Shown here piece after piece: positions 24,801 through 36,100 of a stretch of 64,000 nucleotides of DNA; the first letter of the stretch is position 1; every line of letters starts with the position of its first letter. Both the position numbers and the translations under genes were made by a program. This stretch comes from Formicarius rufipectus (lineage: Eukaryota > Chordata > Aves > Passeriformes > Formicariidae). Below the pieces are notes generated by a model that was given only the letters and a program-made list of their open reading frames with translations, ran no database searches and was not told the DNA's origin. The DNA is taken from assembly GCA_013399695.1 (NCBI GenBank), contig VXAU01004018.1:558001-622000 (forward strand), in the 5' to 3' direction.

Positions 24801-27217
24801 TGGAGTGGCAGACTTGGTGACACAGCAAGCTGGAGCTGTCTGAATTACTTCTTTAAATTATTCCTTCTGCCAGCCCTCTTTCCCCTCATACCACCACCTG
24901 TGTAGCTGCATTGGCAGCTGCTGGGAAAATGCTGAACTCATTGACTGCCAACATTCCTGCTGAGGGCAGAGATTGGCAAAGAAGGATTGGCAGGTTATGC
25001 TGTTTCCTATATCTACTGTGAGCAGAAACCTCTGCTGAATTGCTCAGGCACTGCTGAAACACAAATATTTCCAGACACCTCGAGAAAGTTTGGGGAATAT
25101 CATAATGAAGAATAATGTTCTTTTAATAGAAATACCCATTTTTGTCCTTTTTACAACAGACTAAAGGGTAGCTGAATGACTACTGAAAAAAAAAACAAAA
25201 ACACCTCTTCCACTTCAGTGCATTGTGAAAGACCCCAGGCTGGAAGCAGAGTTCTGCCCTTCTGTGTCTTTGGTAGCACAGGATGCAGGAAACAGGGTAC
25301 CACAGGCAATGCTGAATGTCTCAACACAAGGAAAGGGAAAAGTAGCAGAGAATGAAGAGCAAATTGCATGTAGATGGAGTTTCAGAAGCTTGTGGCAAGC
25401 CCAGGAGAATGGATGCCACCAACCTTGACAGTAACATAGGAGGATAATGCCTTTCCCACCTGCTGCTGTGATTAATGAAGGCTAAAGTGGCGGCCGTGGC
25501 ATTTCTCCAGGCAGCCACTGCTCCACAAACAACAAATCCCATCCAGTCAGGGTAAGCCTGTTGTGGAAGTTTGACAGAGGTATAAAAAGAGGAAGTTTTC
25601 CTCTCCTTTTACCCAAACAACCTGAATGCATCTCTACACACTTATGTGCAAATCCATACTGCTGTTAATAGAACACAGTACTGAATTTCAGTAACCAAAC
25701 ACCCACCGCCTCAGAAGAACAGTTAAACATGAACTAGTGTTTTGCACTGACCACTCAACATGCTCTGAACATACTGAACCCCAGGAGGTCAAAGAGGAAA
25801 AAAAAAAGGCAACACATCAGTAGACTAACTCAGACTTCTTCCTATTATTTTTCTACTCATGGATGATTCCTGACTCAGTTTGTACAGAAATTACTTCTTA
25901 AGTGCTAAACTCTTCACTAGACCCTGCTGATAGATGACTTTGCAGAAATCTGTCTTCCCTCACTGTTCCTTTGCCTGGAGATCTTGAATTTGGTTCCAGA
26001 CTACTTCTCATGTTAAAATGAAAACCTTCATTTACGTCAGAATTGTTTCAGAGTGAACAAGGTATTGAGAGGGAATGCCTCTCTCTGTAGAATCATTAGC
26101 CCAGACAGGTTCCTAAATCATAATCAGGAAAAGAAAGAGTTTGTCATTAAATAATTTAAGGCATAAGCAATGAAACAGAGGAAGGAATCAAGGTGAGACA
26201 CCCAATTTCTGGAGATTCCAGTATGATTATCCCTTTGTTACTGGGGATAAGCCAAACTGAAGATGTCAGTAGATGTAAATTTTGGCTAATGTTTCTAAAA
26301 CTGGATACAGGCACCATCCTCCTTTGTACTGAAGAAATAGGGACTCAGGAGCCACAGGATTAGAGGGACTGAGTAGGATCCAAGCTGTTACATATATAAA
26401 TGCCAAAAAAATAGGCTACTGATCTAAAGATAGTCACAGACTGCCCTTTCCCCTGCTACTTCTGGCCTCAAGAGCACTACAAATTAGAAGTTAATGGAAT
26501 TGTTACTCAAGACTAAAACACCTAGAGAGCAAGCAATGTGCCACTGGACAGATTTTCCCACTGAAATAATGTACCTTGGCCTTATGACCAAAGAAATTTC
26601 CCAGGCTCCAGGCTGTCCTGCAGTGCACAAGAAAATCCCACTTACCAAATCTGCTTGCAAACCACCCTGTTTCTGGAACTGGGCTATTATTTAACTGAAC
26701 TATTACAGAGTGATTTTAGTGTTCCTGAGATAAAAATCAACCAGAACCAATTTCTTTGTTTCTTCAGTTTCCCTCCCTCTCTAAGTTTTCCTCTTTTCCT
26801 TTGATTTTTAACAGCAGCCATTAGTCTGTTATAAAGTTTTTCCTCAGCACAGCAATCTGAACAGGCCACAATCTACAGGGAGAAAAACCCACACAGGTAG
26901 AAACACTGGGACCAGCTGGAAAACTCCTGAGGCAAAAGAAAGAGGGGAAAACTAGGTGAGAAGACTGTCTGCAGCAGTGCATCCCACTGGGAAATCCAGG
27001 TCTCACATCTGCCTTGGTTGGTGCACAAAAACAACAATTCAACAATCTGCCATCCTTGTGTTTTACGGAGTTGCTTGTGTCAGAAATTTAACAAAATTAA
27101 AAGAGAGTTTATTTGCCTGCTGGAGAAAACACCATTCCCAGGAGTTGTGCTGGTGAACATTCAAATGAGAACTCTGGACACAGCCCAGGTTTGAGGCAAA
27201 GAGAAAAATGTCAGTGC
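21816..27217. other. Unique non-coding stretch
   Basis: I see no supported gene or transposon. T-rich homopolymer tracts lie at 23496-23553 and an A-run at 25797-25808. A good-looking splice acceptor at 22801-22807 lacks any paired donor and is listed among rejected observations. Confidence 0.5.
23496..23553. repeat. T-rich low-complexity tract
   Basis: This contains a T10 run (23510-23519) and a T15 run (23539-23553) separated by G/T-rich sequence. On the minus strand it is A-rich, but no retrotransposed body adjoins it. Confidence 0.85.
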
Positions 27218-27256
27218 TTTAAATCAAAGCAAAGAATGGTTGTGCTTTGATTTAAA
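27218..27256. repeat. Perfect inverted repeat, 14-bp arms, 11-nt loop
   Basis: TTTAAATCAAAGCA (27218-27231) and its exact reverse complement TGCTTTGATTTAAA (27243-27256) flank 11 nt. Each arm contains ATCAAAG/CTTTGAT, the core of the TCF/LEF consensus, so the pair gives two convergent candidate sites. Alternatively it is a cruciform or hairpin by chance, or the stem of a tiny MITE remnant. No flanking target duplication was seen. Confidence 0.85.
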
Positions 27257-28760
27257 ATTCATATAGAAATAGATTTTTAATTCGTGAAAGCCGTAGACAA
27301 GATGCAACATGACCCTCCACGAAACTGTTCCGAGGCTTCAGTGGTGAGGTCCTGATTATGATGGCTCCCATGTTGCATCCAATTTCAGTGCAATTTTGAG
27401 TGTGGTCTTCCAACAAAAACCATCTCCTCAGCACGTTACCCTAGAAATACAGCTTAATAAATCACAGTCAGGATCGAGATTAAAGAAGGGAAAACTTCTC
27501 ACCAAGTTGTAACCAGTAGCCCTTGGAAATGAAATATTCTTGCTAAAATCCCACCAAGTTTACTCCTGTGAGCAGACCACATTGAGTCTTAGAGATGAAC
27601 CAATCATTGCTTCAATTAGACCAAAGAGCTGCATCAAATTTGATTTAAATTCTGAAGAGCTAAAGAAAAAGTGTGGGGTTTTGATTAGCCATACGACAAA
27701 AGAGATTTCTCAGCTGGATTCCCTACCTTCCTCACTGCTCAACAATACAGTCCTAATAGATCATCCTCACCTACTGCTTAGATTTTGTTTCAATCATTAA
27801 TCAATTTAATCATTAATTGGTTGTTAATCATGCACATGTTAATCATCTCTATATGGAGACAAAACCATCACCTGAAACAATCTGGGCTTTACTGTAGCCT
27901 TGGAGGAGATCATTTTTCCCCCCTCACAAGAAGAAGGAGTGTCTAAGTAGTTTTTCTGTAATTGTGGAAGTGAAGAAATGTACCAAAGTTTAAAATTAAC
28001 TTTTTTGGCCATATTTAAATCCAAGAGAGTGTGGAGCTTTCTGCACACTGTTTGCTGCCATCCAAGCATTCCCTTATCTCTGAATCACAGGCACCTAAAA
28101 CAGTCATGGGCTGAGCATGAGATATATTCATCTCTATTAGTAGTGGGTTATTAACACTGTTTTGAATCATTGCTAAAAGCTGGTTCCAAAGTCTCCAGGT
28201 CCAAAAATCTTAGTTATGCCATGCTGGAACCATAGCCTTTGATAATGGGAGGAATGGTTTGGATGAAAATGGGCTGGGTGAGGGAGAAAAGCAGAGACTC
28301 CTCCAGTCTCCTGGATGGAACTGTCCTTGCTGGCATGTTCTTTGCTGCCCACCTGCCCTGATTTCTGAAATAACCATCCACTTCCTCCATGTTATAGAGT
28401 GGAACCCTCCAGAACCATATGAAATTAAGTCAAAGACTCAATGGAAGACAGTTTTGCTGACTACAGTGACCTTTTACAGCATCAGAAACAACTCAGGTTA
28501 ATGTGTTTTTTTTCAATTTTTTTTAACTCCCTCCCTGGACACGAGCCATTTCAGAACTGAGTATTTGGTTCTCATGTATATATTTATTTACTTGGGAGTG
28601 GCATTCCTATTTTTATAGCGTTGAGTTTTTAACTTTTTTGTTAGCAGCATTAACAAGGTTTACAGCATATAAAGTGAGCTGTGGCATTTAAAAAATCCTG
28701 GTCTAATGTAACACCAGCTTTTTTTTATATCCATGTTCAATGGCAAACTCCTACTGACAG
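27257..28760. other. Unique non-coding stretch
   Basis: I see nothing supported apart from the AATCAT cluster. T-rich runs occur at 28506-28523. Confidence 0.45.
27785..27848. promoter_or_regulatory. Cluster of four AATCAT motifs
   Basis: AATCAT occurs at 27792, 27808, 27826 and 27841, with steps of 16, 18 and 15 bp, mostly inside TTAATCATTAA-like contexts. Such TAAT-rich arrays resemble clustered homeodomain sites. They could equally be a decayed tandem repeat of about 16 bp. I infer possible regulatory potential only. Confidence 0.3.
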
Positions 28761-28867
28761 GCAGAATGCATTTCTATGTCTGGGCAAGTTTATAGATGGT
28801 GTTCCCACCTCCGGGCCACAAGGTCAGAAATTTGTTTCTGATTCTATTAAAGAAACACTCAACAATG
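28761..28867 (+). other. Weak candidate exon (acceptor-donor pair)
   Basis: A 107-bp segment is bounded on the left by CTACTGACAG (acceptor AG at 28759-28760, with a T8 tract about 35 nt upstream) and on the right by a strong donor, AATG/GTAAGT (28868-28873). One frame stays open throughout. It reads ...CLGKFIDGVPTSGPQGQK... and resembles no family I know. The length is not a multiple of three (phase 2). It could be a non-coding RNA exon, an unrecognised coding exon or coincidence. No neighbouring exon was identified. Confidence 0.15.
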
Positions 28868-28880
28868 GTAAGTTTGTGTG

Positions 28881-28915
28881 TTTCTTTCCTTTTTTCTTTC
28901 TTTTTTTTTTTTTTT
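28881..28915. repeat. Polypyrimidine/poly-T tract
   Basis: Thirty-five consecutive pyrimidines, ending in a T-run. It lies just after the GTAAGT donor-like site. Confidence 0.9.
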
Positions 28916-31097
28916 AATGAGAGGGGACTGTTTTATGTGATCCATGATCTTAAAGATACTCCAAGGAATCCCGGTTGAACACTGGGCTTTTCACCTCCAT
29001 GCCCTGGCCAAGCAACACTGGCTGCAGATTTGGGAAGCTTTGTCTGGTAGCAGAGAAAACAGACCTCAGAGAAAACTGATGGGACTCAAAAAAAAAAAGG
29101 ACCAGGCAATGCCTCTGTCATCTGTCCACGTGTCCACTCTGCCTTCAGTGGGATTTCATCAGAGCGGGGTTTGCCCCTTTCAGCAAAGGGATGTGCAGGA
29201 GTTACAGGTTCCCGATACCAGCCGTCTGTTCCTCTGCGTGGCTCTGAGGACCTCACCCAAAAGCTTTGCTGCCTGGCCCTCCACACCTGTGGGATGGAAG
29301 GAACAACATTCCTCCCTTCCCTGCCTGCACCTCTTCTGCAGGATTATGGAGACAAGGCAGCGACGTATCGAGGCACCAACCTCTGCAAAGGCCTTTGGAA
29401 AATGGGATATTTACTGAACTCGTGGCTGTGACAAGCAAAAAGATGAATCAAAGGTGGCTGCTATTGCCCTGGGAAACACCAGCCCGATTTTTTTTTCCTG
29501 GAATTAAATTCAGTATGTTCTCCTTTAGGCTGCAGCTTCCTCACCCTGAGTGTTTACTGCCTGACACCCAGCCCTGCTCGGCAGCAGAGGAGGGAGCATC
29601 CAGCCCGCGCTCGGCCACCGCCCGCCCCAAATCCCTTCGTGCGGGAACACGTTGTGCTCTCCGGGACTTTGTGGCTACAAACTTACAGACTCTTGGCTTG
29701 AGAAGTGAGCGGGGGCCAGCAGAAAGATTGAGCTGCTGGGGTGAAATTAAGAGCATGGGAGAGAGGGGGGAAAAAAAACGCTGGGGCATTTGAAGGAGGG
29801 AGGATAAGCTCGTATGTCTGCTGAAAGAATTCCAGCATCATCTATTACTGTCCAGAAGGCAATCAGGAAAGAGCAGAAGGGCAAGAAGCACGGCCCTTCT
29901 TGTGGGATGCTTTGGCTTGTTGTGGTTAGGAGGATCAAGGCCAGGTATCACATGATTCCACTGAGGGAGACTGCCTGGAATAAAGCAAGGAGCCAGAACT
30001 TGTAGGCTAGGAAAAAGGCTGATCGTGTAGAAACAGAGCGCTGGAAAGAGCATTTGGCTGCAGTGTGTGACTGCAAGACTTACAGCTACATGAGAGGACT
30101 CCAGGTCTATTCTCTCTCTAATTTCCTGATGCCCCCAAGGAAGGTTTTGGTGGAAATTTGCTTCCATTTATGGGAAGACTGGAAGAACGAGGTCCAGGCT
30201 GTGGGCTGAGCATCTGGCAATCAGAAAGAGGGTTCAAAGGAGAGGAAACTGCTCAAGCAGGATCTGACAGTGCTATTCTGAACTGAAAACTGACCCCTGC
30301 AAAAACCAGGCTGCCACTGCTGGTCTTTACAAGTGGGTATTTTTGCAAAATGACATTTCAGGAGACTCTCTGAGGCTTGGATAATATGATTTTGCTCTCT
30401 GAAAACCATCAGCGCCATCCAGATGCTCGTGGCCCAAAACTGACCTTGTGTCTTCCTTCAGATTCTCTCCTCTACGATAAGGATGGCTCTGGCTATTTAA
30501 AGACAATATGACAACAACATAAAAAACTAGTACTGATCATCTTTGCCCAAAGGCAAAGAAGCTGGATTTGGCCGCCTCAAAGGTAATGGTTTATAATCAC
30601 CACACAAAACCTTTCTAAAACAGGTTGCAAGTCATCTTGGTCCTCCTGAGCATGGCACGTTTTCTTCTGGCTTTGGAGAAATTGACAGTTTTCTAAAGAT
30701 TCCCTACAGAAATTCCCTTAAAATGAAAATCTGCAGGTAGGGAGCAGGGATGTATCTCCCACAATGCACAGGCAGTTCTCCACTGGTGTAAATAATCTAC
30801 CTCAGTTACTGTGATCTCTATTCATTTGGTTACTCATACAAACCCCTCGAGTAGTTTGTAGTTTTGTGAGAAAAGTAAAAAGTGGGTTTAATGTGTTTGC
30901 ACATTTGTCAGAAGAGAATCCAAAATAGAGTGGCTTGTCCATGAGAGACAAGATTGATAAACAAGCAAACATCAATTGCTTTGTCCCATGTTCAGGCTTT
31001 CTGCTCTATTAAATAATATGGGTATTTTGATTGTTCTGGGAAGGCTGGTGAAGTACAACCAAGGCAAGAGAGGCAGGGTGTCTTTTTATATTATTTG
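28916..31097. other. Unique non-coding stretch, GC-richer around 29.2-29.8 kb
   Basis: I see no supported gene. The segment 29580-29650 has several CpGs, and frames up to 175 codons run through it on both strands. These frames carry no recognisable domain. Confidence 0.4.
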
Positions 31098-31209
31098 TTG
31101 GCATCACGATGCCAATATCTATATTTTCTATATAGAAAAATAGCAAATATTTACCTTTCATTTTTATCCCCACCCACAAAACTATCTCACCTTCATGTGA
31201 GATAGTTTT
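31098..31209. repeat. Cluster of three palindromes
   Basis: Three inverted repeats lie within 112 bp. TTGGCATC/GATGCCAA has a 2-nt centre (31098-31115). TTTTCTATATAGAAAA is a perfect 16-bp palindrome (31124-31139). AAAACTATCTCAC and GTGAGATAGTTTT form a perfect 13-bp stem around a 6-nt loop (31178-31209). No open frame or transposon end is recognised around them. Confidence 0.85.
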
Positions 31210-33093
31210 CCATAGGTCCTCTGTCCCATTGGGCTTACAGAACAAAACACTTCCAAACACTGTGACTCTCATTTTTCTGCTGAGGAGTTTCCCCTCCTGC
31301 AATGTCCCTCAAGGGGAATAAATCACATAAGTGCACAGCAATCAGTCTGGCTGCTGCTCTTTGCACACGTGTCAGATGTGGAGGGAGGCTGCCAAGCACC
31401 ACAACCACCACTCCAATGTCTCCGCAGAACATGCCACAAGACTCTTCCAGTAGCTAATCCCTGCCCTACGCTTTCAGGAATTCTCTCCCTTCCCTCTGCA
31501 ATTCCTTCCCTTCTTCTTCTCCCCACCCCCCCACCCCAGAACTGGCATTGCTCAGCATTTTGGCCAGGAGACCAATTCTCCAAACTGAAAACATCAAAGC
31601 ATATCTCTGGTTAGATCTCATCCCAACCCTCTGAGCTTGTTGACTTGGAAAGTGAATAACTAATAAGGCAGCATGCCATTGTTTTCTGTTTATTATAATG
31701 GAAATAAATTGTTGGCTCTAAGTCAGGCACTGATTGTTCCTTTGATATCAATGCCAGGAAGCAAAATAAAATGGATTTTTAAAAATCACCTTTCACAGAG
31801 AGTGCCACAGGCATTTGAAAGATGAGCCTTTTTCCATGTCAAAGGCTCTACCAGAAGTGCCAAACACAGTAGAAGAAAAATTTAAATCCTTAACTACTAA
31901 AAAAACAACAACAGAAAAAGAGCACAAGAAAGGATGTGATAGCAGGATTGCCTGGGCAATGGGATGGTCTGGGAGGGCTGGCATGTCACAGATGTCCTGT
32001 GAGTGCTCAGGACGGTGCAGCAGAGCTGGCCCCCCCAGCGAGGAGCACTTCCTGCAGAATACAGAACACATCCTTTGTGGGATTTTTGCCCCCTCGAAAA
32101 AAGCACACGTGGGCTGAGTGAATTACTCTGTCTGCCTGGCAGCTCTTACACTAATAATAAGAAACTTTAGGAGCCAGAAGGATGGGGAGGGTCCTTTGCC
32201 TCAGAACTTGAGCCACTTATAAATCTTGCTTTTGTGTTTCTTTCATGATTTGGGGATTTTTTTTTTAAAGCTACATGAAGTGGCAATTTCGTTGTACTTC
32301 CTGTGCCTCCTTTCCCCACGGAACTGTAGGTGCAGGCTTTCAGGTGTTTGAATTCCTCCCAGAGTACTGCCATGCCTAGCTAACCAGGGGCCATGTGGGG
32401 CATTGCCACCACTGTAAGAGGCAGGGAGGAGCCTCCTCACGAGGATTCATGGCTGGACCCAGCTCTTAAGTGACCCCGAGCACAGCGGCGTTTGCTTTGC
32501 ATGACGTGCTGCCGTTTGCTTTGGCTCCCACCACAGGATGGAGCCGAGTGCCAGATTCAGATCTCAGGCCAGCCTTGGATTCTGTGCTTCAGCTACCAAA
32601 CTTCATCAGGGTTTGGCAAAGCCCGTGCTCTCACCTGCTCACCCCATGTGGGGAACACCTGCGAGTTGCTGGCAGGGCAGCTGCTCGTGCTGGGAGAAAC
32701 GTGGGGAACGCGGGACCAGGAGGGGCTGTCTGGGCTCACCCTGTGCCCTGGGACTGCAGCACCACTGGCACCTGCTTAGATCTTCAGCTGCAAAGAGGGG
32801 GAAAAACAACAGTGCAAAGAAAGCTGTCAGGAGCAGAGTGCCTCTTTATGCCTTTTGTTGGCGTCACGACTCCTGGAATCAGTGTGGCCTTTTTTATTTC
32901 TAACAGCGGGATTCGGATGCACGGGACCAGCATGGCCTGAGAGTAACCCGGGAGAACTCCAGAACTAAACCCCTTTCTCCAAAACCCTGCTCCTGGAAGA
33001 ATCTCCCCCACTGTCTCTAGCCACAGTTCTTGGACACCACCTTCTGAAAAACAAGATGCAAGACCTTTTTCCCAAAAAATCAAACTTTGCTTC
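31210..33093. other. Unique non-coding stretch
   Basis: I see no supported gene. The piece 32831-32873 resembles 31071-31113 (see findings). The segment 32480-32770 is GC-richer, with overlapping frames on several strands and no recognisable family. Confidence 0.45.
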
Positions 33094-33195
33094 AATGGCC
33101 AAAGATGATCTGTGCATGGCCAAAGACCTGTGCATGGCCAAAGACCTGTGCATGGCCAAAGACCTGTGCATGGCCAAAGACCTGTGCGTGGCAAA
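33094..33195. repeat. 18-bp minisatellite
   Basis: Four identical tandem copies of CATGGCCAAAGACCTGTG occupy 33115-33186. A diverged copy with a 3-nt insertion lies to the left (33094-33114), and partial copies (CGTGGC...) lie to the right. Because 18 is a multiple of 3, frames pass through it on both strands as six-residue repeats. These are artefacts of the array. Perfect identity of the central copies implies recent expansion and likely length polymorphism. Confidence 0.95.
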
Positions 33196-36100
33196 CTGCG
33201 TGGCCTGCTAAATATTAAAGCCTTGTGGGACACGGATTTGAGGCCTCTACTTGGCTCCAAGTGCATCCTTATTCTGCAAAGTCTTTAAGCAAATGATTAA
33301 CTTCAAGGCTGTAGCTGTGTCCCACAGAATGGGGCAATGTAATTGGGACCTTATGAAGTGCTTATGACATAGGTGCTGTTCTGAACAGAAAGGGTTGAAG
33401 GGCTCCCACCAAAGTGCCCTGGGATTAAATAAAGACTTTCCATTGGCTTCAGCCAGGTCCTAATTTTTATATTTATTACTGGCTTGTAATGGGACATTTA
33501 GAAGGGAAAAGGAAGGACCTTTTTGTCCAGATAATACCATCTACTCTAAATTATTTCTGAAAATTAAGGGTGTGATTACTGACCTGTAAGTACTTTATGA
33601 TCACACTTTGGTTTGAACTTTTATGAGTATGTGTAGGTTTACTAACTCTACCACTGCCTAGTAATTTATTTCCCAGGTGGGTTACAAAAGTCATCTGGAA
33701 GAAGGCAAACAGTGTCAAAGGATTTGCTGTGCAAATGGATGATTGTGCTAGCTGGATTTGGCTATTTGGAAATGGTTTTCAAGGGAAAGGTAGAATTTAG
33801 TTTTCTAATGAAATCTAGAAAACATTTTTTTTTTAAACTCAGAAGCAATATTTCAAATTCTTGCTTATTTTATTAAAAGACTCATTATGACTATCTGCTG
33901 CTCTTAGGTGTGGACAGAAACCGGGCTCAAAGACAGCAATAAGCCACTCAGACCCCAAAAGCTGCTGTGACAAAGGTGTGAAGAAGCCCTGAATGTCTCA
34001 ATGTTATCCCATCCTGGCTCATCCTTCTTTCCCCAGAAGACAACCAACCTCAGGGGCTTTGCACAAACTTTCACACATGACCCCAAGGGCAGCACAAAAG
34101 CTCCAGGGGCCAAGGGCAGCTTCTTTGTGCCAAGGTTGTGCCCCTTGGCTGGTGGGAAAGCCTGAAGGCCGACACTCACCTGAGGCACTGGCAGATGCTG
34201 TGAGACTGGGCAGGTGGACTCTGGTGCTGTTTGAACCCCAAAGCACCAGGGCTTGGCTGGCAGTACCCTGGAAATCACTTGCTGTGCTTTCATCTGCCCT
34301 GTCTGAAGAGACACAAGCAAATGTCAGACCTGAAAATCCAGTTGGCATCAACGTTCTGGCACACGAAGCATTACATGATATTTACAGGTCCTTGGGGACC
34401 TTGGAAATGTTATACTGTGCCAGGCAAATCTGATATTAAACAAAATTTCTGCTTCTGCAGGTGATGTGGCCTCTACTCATTCCACCCAGCAAGTTCCTGG
34501 GAATACTTCAAGGCAAAGAAAGGTCTTTATTGCTAAATCTACCTCTGATCTTTTTTTTTTAAAAAAAAAAAACTCTTTTTGGCAATATCTACAAAACTTT
34601 AGGAAACTGATTCCCAAGTAATCACCTCCCGGACACTGCACAGTTCAGACTGGTGTGACACTCATACTAAAGTTATCTTGGTTTAAGTTTAAAACAGCAC
34701 CTCCCTGAGGACCCCTCCATTCTGGAATGAGCGACGTGTTTCTGCCTTCTCTGAGAGCCTGGATTATTTTTAATCCTCTGGACATGTTACAAAGACCAAT
34801 TTATAGTCTCACAGAGACGGTAAGGACAAGGGTTTGTGGGCAGACAAAATGGGGATTGGCTGTTGTTGATTAGTGAATATTATTATTTCTGCAAAGAAGA
34901 GATTTTTTTCAGAGCAACTTCAACTTTCTTGCACTGCTTGATTCATTGCAGAGGAAAAAGCAGCGCGAGCTGGCCCAGATCTGTGGACTGCAGTGGTCCC
35001 ACGTTCCTTAGGCCAGCAGAGATGTCTGATCAGTTCAACTTGTGCAAGCCCTCACAGCTCTGTACAGGTGCTGTGCACTAAAAAAAAACACAGAAGATGA
35101 TGAGAAGAAAGATTTTACTCTGTTTCTAGTTGATGTGTACTACAATGAACTATGCCAATGACTGTGTTCCCAAGTTACCTGAACCTGGAACAGCATCTTC
35201 CTTGTAATTTTGAGACACAACTTGTTTGCACTTCCAAGATGATGCAAGGCTTCCAGTGAAAATAGAAAAGAAACTAAAGTTTGAACAAAGCTCTGGTATG
35301 TGCTTCCCATAATATTCAGCAATATGTGTTTTAAAATTCTCTATTCTTTCAGGCTGCAGACCCAGCAGTTCAAATATTTACCAGAAGTCAACACAAGAAC
35401 ACAGCACAGACATGCAGACTGAATCCATATACATTTCAGGAGTCATAAAAAACAGCTAGCAGAATTTTTTCTAGTTTTACCTAAATCTTACTTGAACCTT
35501 ACTTAGAAAAGTGCAATTCCTAAGACTTACAAGGACCCCCAGTACAATTGTTTCCTTAACTCTGGCAAATGCAAAGGGAGAACCACAGAGTTTTGTATTA
35601 TTTCCAATCAAAGGAGTCAAACGGCCTCAGTTTGCCCATGGTCTCACAAAAAACACTTCTGCAGAAAAGCACGGCAGGGCATTTTCACAAAGTGCTGGTC
35701 GTGGCCAGAGTTTCATATCCCTGAATTTAAAGCTTTTCCAAGTTTGGTGTTTGTCTCACACAACCTTCACCAGGACTGTTTTCTTACCCCTCTAAGAACC
35801 GCCAGGACTTTTTAGACTTTCCAGGAATTGAAAGGAAGGATTTTAACTCCTGGAGTAAAGAAAGGGCTTTTTCTTTGAGAAATGTCATACCTGAAAGTGC
35901 CTTTCACCAGTGTGTTCCTTCCTGGTGAGTCCCAAGTGACCGGTCACAGGGTGGCTGAGATGAGGTGACATTCTGCAGGTGGCTCCCAGGACAGGTCCCT
36001 CCACTGCCCTTTCAAACCACATGGGCCCCTTCCAGTTCTTGGAAAGGCTTCGGTGACATAAAAGACCTCTTGAAGTGTGGCACATCACCAGGCTATACTC

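Noticed and set aside
31815..32117. Plus-strand 100-codon frame with a lysine/threonine-rich stretch
   Set aside because: The charged stretch comes from an A-rich run (AAAAAACAACAACAG). No family resemblance or splice context.
32784..33266. Frames with a six-residue repeat (TGLWPC and AMHRSL types)
   Set aside because: The repeats are translations of the 18-bp minisatellite at 33094-33195 on the minus strand, not a repeat protein.
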